53,502 nt of DNA, from positions 1-53,502 of the forward strand of contig CAXYVC010000007.1 of the NCBI GenBank assembly GCA_964292295.1, written 5' to 3'. A program made the translations under genes and the position numbers. Below, one piece after another: positions 49,869-53,502 of this stretch. This DNA is from CAXYVC01 sp964292295. GTDB lineage: Bacteria; Acidobacteriota; Holophagae; Holophagales; Holophagaceae. The first letter of the stretch is position 1; every line of letters begins with the position of its first letter. Under the pieces are notes generated by a model that saw only the letters and a program-made list of their open reading frames with translations, was not told the origin of the DNA and made no database searches.

Positions 49869-50237
49869 TTAAATGACGACCAGGTGGGGGTGGATGCGCA
49901 CGTCGGCGACGTCGTCGGCCTGGGCGACCTTGGCTTCGGAGAAGCCCACGCACCACACCTTGTCGCCGCTGGCTCCGGCGGCCGGGACCAGGCGGCCCTG
50001 GGCGTGGGTGGTGAGGCTGGCGCCGAAGTCGGCCGCCGCCCCGAAGACGCCCGGGGCAATCCCTGCGGTCTGGACGGGCGCCATGCCTTCGGCGGCGGCG
50101 ACATCGAGCACGAAGAGCCCGAGGCACTTGACCTTGGCGGCGTTGGGGACCACGGCCACGCCGGTATCGGGATCGACATAGGCGGCCTTGCGGGCCACGA
50201 CGGCGGTGGTGATGGGGTAGGACAGGGTGTTGTCCAT
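49869..50237 (-). CDS. Capsid decoration/cement-like protein
   Basis: 122 residues, beta-rich with many Val/Ala/Gly strands (VVARKAAYVDPDTGVAVVPNAAKVKCLGLFVLDV), resembling DUF2190-type or gpD-like head decoration proteins that sit between the protease and the capsid gene. ATG 50237 with GAGGAGG 6 nt upstream; an upstream frame adds 12 unlikely residues. Confidence 0.6.
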   Translation of the reverse strand: MDNTLSYPITTAVVARKAAYVDPDTGVAVVPNAAKVKCLGLFVLDVAAAEGMAPVQTAGIAPGVFGAAADFGASLTTHAQGRLVPAAGASGDKVWCVGFSEAKVAQADDVADVRIHPHLVVI

Positions 50238-50247
50238 GGGAGCCTCC

Positions 50248-51357
50248 TCAGGCCTTGGGGGTGTCGAGTTCACGGGCCGCGAGTTCCACGGCCTGGTCGT
50301 AGGGCTTGCCGGCGTCGACGTGCTTCTGCACGGCTGCGCTGAAGGCCTTCTGGTCCTCGGCGGCCAGCGCGGCGGGCCGGGTCGCCGGTGCGCCGCTGGG
50401 GGTCAGCAGGCCGTGCGTTTCCAGGCCCTCCAGGAGCTGGAAGAAGGCCGCGCGCGGCGTGGAGGTCTTGCCCTCGGCGAGGGTGACCACGCCTTCGTCG
50501 GCCAGGGAGAGGGCAATGGGCGCGGCCAGGGCGACCTGGGCGGGCGTGAGCTTGCCTTCCTTCAGCAGGCCGTCGAGACGGGTCTGGATGGTGGCCGTTT
50601 CCTGGGCCTTGGCCGTGGCGGCCAGCTTGGCCGTGAGCTCGGCCACCTGGTTGTGGAGGGCGGCGTTTTCCGTGGCCTTCGCCTGGAGCGCCGCCAGTTC
50701 GTTGGGATCCATGGGATCTGCTTTCTGGGGCGGCTGGTGGCCGCCGGGGTTGGGGGTGTCATCCGCCTGGAGGATCAGGACGGGGGTCTCGATGTCCTCC
50801 TCCCCTGCCGCGAGGGTCAGGGGGGTGAGGTTGGGACAGCCGGGGCTCTCCGCGCCCAGCAGGGCCAGGGCGCGGAAGGTCCACTTGCCGGGGGTGGGGT
50901 TGGAGGGGTGCTCGCGGGGCCAGGCCTCCAGGCTCTTCATGCGGTAGGCGCCAGACTGGACGGCCTGGCGGCCCTCATCGGTGAAGGCGAGGGTGGCGAA
51001 GAGCGTCTTCACGGCGGCCTTGGCGCCCGGGGGCGTCCAGTCGCCGAGGCGGAGCCGCTTCACCCAGCCGTAGGCCTTCTTCTTGGCCTCATCCTTCACC
51101 TCTTGGTGGGTGAGCTTGATGGGCGCGGGCTGGGCCTCCGGGTTGTAGGTGGCCACCAGTTCTTCCATGGCGGCCAGGTCCAGGGGGTGACCGTTCCAGC
51201 GGCCACCGACCAGGATGGGGGTCTCCACCATCTCGGCGGATAGGGCGAGAACCGCGTTAGAGGTGTTTAGATTCGTCGGAAGGCCGGAGCGCCGGGGGCC
51301 AGCCGCCAGGACCAGGGCCAGGCGCGTCAGGGGCCGGGGAATCGGGAGTCGGGTCAC
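50248..51357 (-). CDS. Mu gpI-like prohead protease with scaffold C-terminus
   Basis: 369 residues. Residues about 40-190: Mu I protease-like fold, with IKLTHQEV (His region), KAYGWVKRLRLG, GAYRMKSLEAW and LLGAESPGCPNLTPL. Residues 220-300 are an Ala/Glu/Lys coiled coil (LAALQAKATENAALHNQVAELTAKLAATAKAQET), the scaffold part cleaved during head maturation. GTG start 51357 overlaps the portal-MuF stop (GTGA). A Pro/Gly-rich linker lies between. Confidence 0.82.
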   Translation of the reverse strand: MTRLPIPRPLTRLALVLAAGPRRSGLPTNLNTSNAVLALSAEMVETPILVGGRWNGHPLDLAAMEELVATYNPEAQPAPIKLTHQEVKDEAKKKAYGWVKRLRLGDWTPPGAKAAVKTLFATLAFTDEGRQAVQSGAYRMKSLEAWPREHPSNPTPGKWTFRALALLGAESPGCPNLTPLTLAAGEEDIETPVLILQADDTPNPGGHQPPQKADPMDPNELAALQAKATENAALHNQVAELTAKLAATAKAQETATIQTRLDGLLKEGKLTPAQVALAAPIALSLADEGVVTLAEGKTSTPRAAFFQLLEGLETHGLLTPSGAPATRPAALAAEDQKAFSAAVQKHVDAGKPYDQAVELAARELDTPKA

Positions 51358-53502
51358 AGGAGCCTCACACCACAGCGGTAGGGGTTGGGATCAAGGGCAT
51401 CGGCGCGGGACACCACGCCGTCCGTGGACAGGAGGACGCCGTCCGGGCGGATCCAGGCGAGCTGCAAGGCCAGCTCGCCTTCGGGGCTGGCGACGGGAGC
51501 CAGCCAGACCTCGGAGGGCGCCTGGACGGCGGTGCTGGGCACGCCCGCGGGCACATAGACCTGTCGGCCCGTGGGGTCGGCCACCAGGCCGGCCTGGAGC
51601 TCCCCGGCCGCCGGAGCGTCCGCCAGGGGCGTCCTGGGCCGGGTTCCGGCCAGCCACGCGGACCCGGGGCGGGCCTCGTCCACCAGGGACCAGGCGCCTG
51701 CCCGGCGGGCCTGGCTGTTCGCGTAGCTGGCAAAGGAGAGGGCCCCCTCGCCAAAGCCCGTGTCCGGCGGTGTGCCCAGGCGAGGGTCGGTATCCACCGT
51801 GACGGGCCGCTCCGCCTCGGCGGCACGGATGCGGCAGCGGCAGCGGTAGCCCAGGGGCGGCGTGTGGGTGCGCCAGAGCAGGTCCCCCTTGGGACGGGTC
51901 ACGCCATGGAGGCGGCGGTGGTTCGGGCGCACCGACTCGTCCGCGGCCGTCACGTAGGTGAGGTTGTCCACCCGGTCGTCGTCCTGCAGCTCCGCCATGC
52001 GCCCGCCCATGTAGGCGCCGTGGATCTGGGTGTCGTAGGCGAGCTTCAGACGCCCGGCGCTGATGCCTGCGCCCTCCAGCCTCGGCAGCCAGACGGCCCG
52101 GAACTCCTCCCAGGGCGTGCCCCCTGCCAGGCTCAGCGCCATGCCCCGCTGCAGGTCCTGCAGCAGGCCGATCTGCTCCACGCCGGCCACCCAGAAGGCG
52201 CGGGCCTTGAGGTCGACGTCCCGAAGCTGGTCCGCCTGCTTGACGGCCATGGGCACCTTGGCCTGGAGCCAGCGCAGGGCCGCCTCGGGGGGCAGATCGA
52301 AGCGCATCTCGGGCTGCTCCTCGAGCAGGAGGGCATCCACCTCCGAGCGCGCCTCGAAGCCTCCGAAGTCCCGAGCGGCCTGGAGCGCCTGGGTGAGGTG
52401 CTCCCCTGCGCTGACCGGGAAATCCTTGGCCAGGGCCAGCAGGCGCTCCAGGGCGGCCGGGTAGTCCTCGGCCTCCCGCAGCACCTGGCCGGCCAGGCGG
52501 GCCACGTTGCCCTGGCGGGCCAGGAAGCCCTCCAGCCAGAGGGAGAACATGGCCTCCTGGGGCTCCTGGACGCTGAGCTGGACCTCGTCCTCCCCATCCT
52601 CCCGGACTGTCCGGACGGCCGCCTCGGCGGCGGGTCGGGCCTGGAAGCTCACGGCGTCCGCGTCGTCCACGGGCGCGGGGATCCCGAAGGTCGAGCGCAG
52701 CCAGGTGGCGCTGAGGGGCAGGCCCGCCCCGCCGATGGCCTGGGCGGCCTCCAGGCGCTCCTTGAGGCTGGAGCTGAGCTGGTGCTCGAAGCGGAAGAGC
52801 GGCGGGACGGCGTCTGCGCCGAAGTTGAGCAGGACGATCCAGGGGATCAGTGTGCGGTTGAGGGTGGCCTCGATGCGCTTGGCGTCGGCCACCTCCTGGC
52901 GGTTGGTCTGCTCCTGGTGGACGTTCCCGAGCGCGTTGGTGCCGTGCTTGCCCTCGCCTGTGGTGAGGGTGTTGCCCAGGATGGCCGTGGCGATCTCGCC
53001 GTTGGCCGCCTCGATGAGCTTGGCGCCCATCTCGAACTTGCTCTCCAGGCGGATGCCCTTGGCGTCCATCCCTTCGGGCACCACCAGGCCGGGCGCGTCG
53101 ATGAGCCTATTGGCCACCGCGATGTAGCGGCTCTGCTCGATGTCCCCGGCGTCCGCCGGGTAGGTGAGCATCAGGCGGTCGTGGGCGTAGCGGGGATAGT
53201 CCCGGTAGGTGGCCCAGGCCACGGCCACCTTGACCCGTGTCCAGCGGGGCACCGTGCGGCCCCGCCCCAGGCCCCATGGGTTGCGGAACTGGGAGCCGTG
53301 GCGGTGCAGGATCAGCTTGCCCGTGGGCAGCTCACGGCCACCCACCAGGGCCTCCCGGTGGGACCCGAAGGACACGAAGTAGGGGTCGATGCTCTCCAGT
53401 TCGGCGGGCACCAGGTGCCCGCGGCGCACCTCCCAGTGGACCTCGCAGGGCACCAGGCCGAAGTAGGAGGCCTTGGCCAGCTCCTCGAAGTCCTCCACCA
53501 GG
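51354..53502 (-). CDS. Portal (DUF935)-MuF fusion with C-terminal toxin-like domain, 5' end off window
   Basis: At least 716 residues; the N-terminus lies beyond the window. The first about 270 match Mu gp29 portals (VKVAVAWATYRDYPRYAHDRLMLTYPADAGDIEQSRYIAVANRL, ESKFEMGAKLIEAANGEIATAILGNTLTTGEG). About 470-570 is MuF (AYDTQIHGAYMGGRM, YVTAADESVRPNHRRLHGV, THTPPLGYRCRCRIRAAE). The last about 140 residues end VWLAP, ELALQLAWIR, YRCGVRLL, like PBECR2 nucleases that tip MuF proteins. Normally portal and MuF are separate genes. Confidence 0.82.
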   Translation of the reverse strand, partial: LVEDFEELAKASYFGLVPCEVHWEVRRGHLVPAELESIDPYFVSFGSHREALVGGRELPTGKLILHRHGSQFRNPWGLGRGRTVPRWTRVKVAVAWATYRDYPRYAHDRLMLTYPADAGDIEQSRYIAVANRLIDAPGLVVPEGMDAKGIRLESKFEMGAKLIEAANGEIATAILGNTLTTGEGKHGTNALGNVHQEQTNRQEVADAKRIEATLNRTLIPWIVLLNFGADAVPPLFRFEHQLSSSLKERLEAAQAIGGAGLPLSATWLRSTFGIPAPVDDADAVSFQARPAAEAAVRTVREDGEDEVQLSVQEPQEAMFSLWLEGFLARQGNVARLAGQVLREAEDYPAALERLLALAKDFPVSAGEHLTQALQAARDFGGFEARSEVDALLLEEQPEMRFDLPPEAALRWLQAKVPMAVKQADQLRDVDLKARAFWVAGVEQIGLLQDLQRGMALSLAGGTPWEEFRAVWLPRLEGAGISAGRLKLAYDTQIHGAYMGGRMAELQDDDRVDNLTYVTAADESVRPNHRRLHGVTRPKGDLLWRTHTPPLGYRCRCRIRAAEAERPVTVDTDPRLGTPPDTGFGEGALSFASYANSQARRAGAWSLVDEARPGSAWLAGTRPRTPLADAPAAGELQAGLVADPTGRQVYVPAGVPSTAVQAPSEVWLAPVASPEGELALQLAWIRPDGVLLSTDGVVSRADALDPNPYRCGVRLL

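Larger units (their letters stand above)
33603..53502. mobile_element. Mu-like transposable prophage, late-gene end (partial)
   Basis: About 19.9 kb of co-directional minus-strand virion genes in Mu/D3112-like order: DUF935 portal fused to MuF, Mu-I protease, capsid, gp36/gpG/gp37-like, tail tube, chaperones, tape measure, tip and fibre. A tape measure and tail tube with no sheath suggest a non-contractile tail. The end is placed at the TG at 33603 in the cobD-like gene; the opposite, transposase end is outside the window. No repressor, transposase or lysis gene is inside it. The exact terminus is inferred. Confidence 0.8.

Noticed and set aside
41643..53502. Contractile (myovirus) tail
   Set aside because: No sheath, baseplate wedge or spike gene between tail tube and tape measure; order fits a non-contractile tail.

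Overview
The window is GC-rich and gene-dense, with short ATGA/TGATG overlaps between genes and GGAGG-type ribosome binding sites. Gene content (complete pilMNOPQ, a ThiC-like BzaF under a cobalamin riboswitch, Hanks-type kinase and PP2C phosphatases, a 586-residue ribosomal protein S1, CMP-nonulosonate genes) suggests an anaerobic or facultative Gram-negative bacterium. My best guess is the Holophagae branch of Acidobacteriota (Geothrix, Holophaga, Mesoterricola), but this is inferred from gene content and composition, not from a database match.

Regions. 1-7.6 kb: the end of a gatA-like amidase gene, then a J-domain/TPR protein and a PP2C phosphatase, then the type IV pilus assembly operon pilMNOPQ behind a recognisable sigma-70 promoter, closed by a strong bidirectional terminator. 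7.6-16.3 kb: a zinc-ribbon protein and a tiny membrane protein; a four-gene coupled cassette (second PP2C, a short RdgC, an uncharacterised RdgC neighbour, a cell-wall amidase); and, convergently, a MocR-type regulator with a degraded PLP site coupled to a Ser/Thr kinase with a large extracytoplasmic repeat domain. 16.3-23.4 kb: rpsA, a PstS-like binding protein, an AqpZ-type aquaporin, an AI-2E/PerM-family transporter, and a coupled CheY-CheC-diguanylate cyclase signalling unit. 23.5-27.5 kb: a nonulosonic (sialic-like) acid cluster with neuB interrupted by one in-frame amber codon, a NeuA-phosphatase fusion and a sialyltransferase-like gene, then a ZIP metal transporter. 27.6-28.7 kb: debris of mobile DNA (5' part of an IS5-family element and a phage-type nuclease-domain remnant). 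28.7-33.6 kb: a TlpA-like lipoprotein, a lumazine-binding-like exported protein, and a riboswitch-controlled cobalamin lower-ligand operon (bzaF, a micro-ORF, cbiB, cobD-like).

33.6-53.5 kb is one end of a Mu-like transposable prophage with a non-contractile-type tail, in the general style of the D3112/B3 phages. All late genes run on the minus strand toward the end next to cobD: portal-MuF fusion, protease/scaffold, decoration protein, major capsid, gp36-, gpG- and gp37-like connectors, tail tube, tail chaperones with a -1 frameshift site, tape measure, tail tip proteins, collagen-like fibre and distal proteins. No sheath gene is seen. A plus-strand cassette of duplicated small membrane-protein genes sits inside the tail cluster. 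The transposase end of the phage lies beyond the window. The prophage appears to have landed in the last codons of the cobD-like gene, splitting a cobalamin operon.

How the parts work together: pilMNOPQ forms the inner-membrane platform and outer-membrane secretin of a type IV pilus. The kinase/PP2C genes and the CheY-CheC-GGDEF unit are regulatory. The nonulosonate cluster would decorate a surface glycan if neuB still works. The bzaF-cbiB-cobD operon makes and attaches the lower-ligand side of cobamides and should be repressed by cobamide through the riboswitch.
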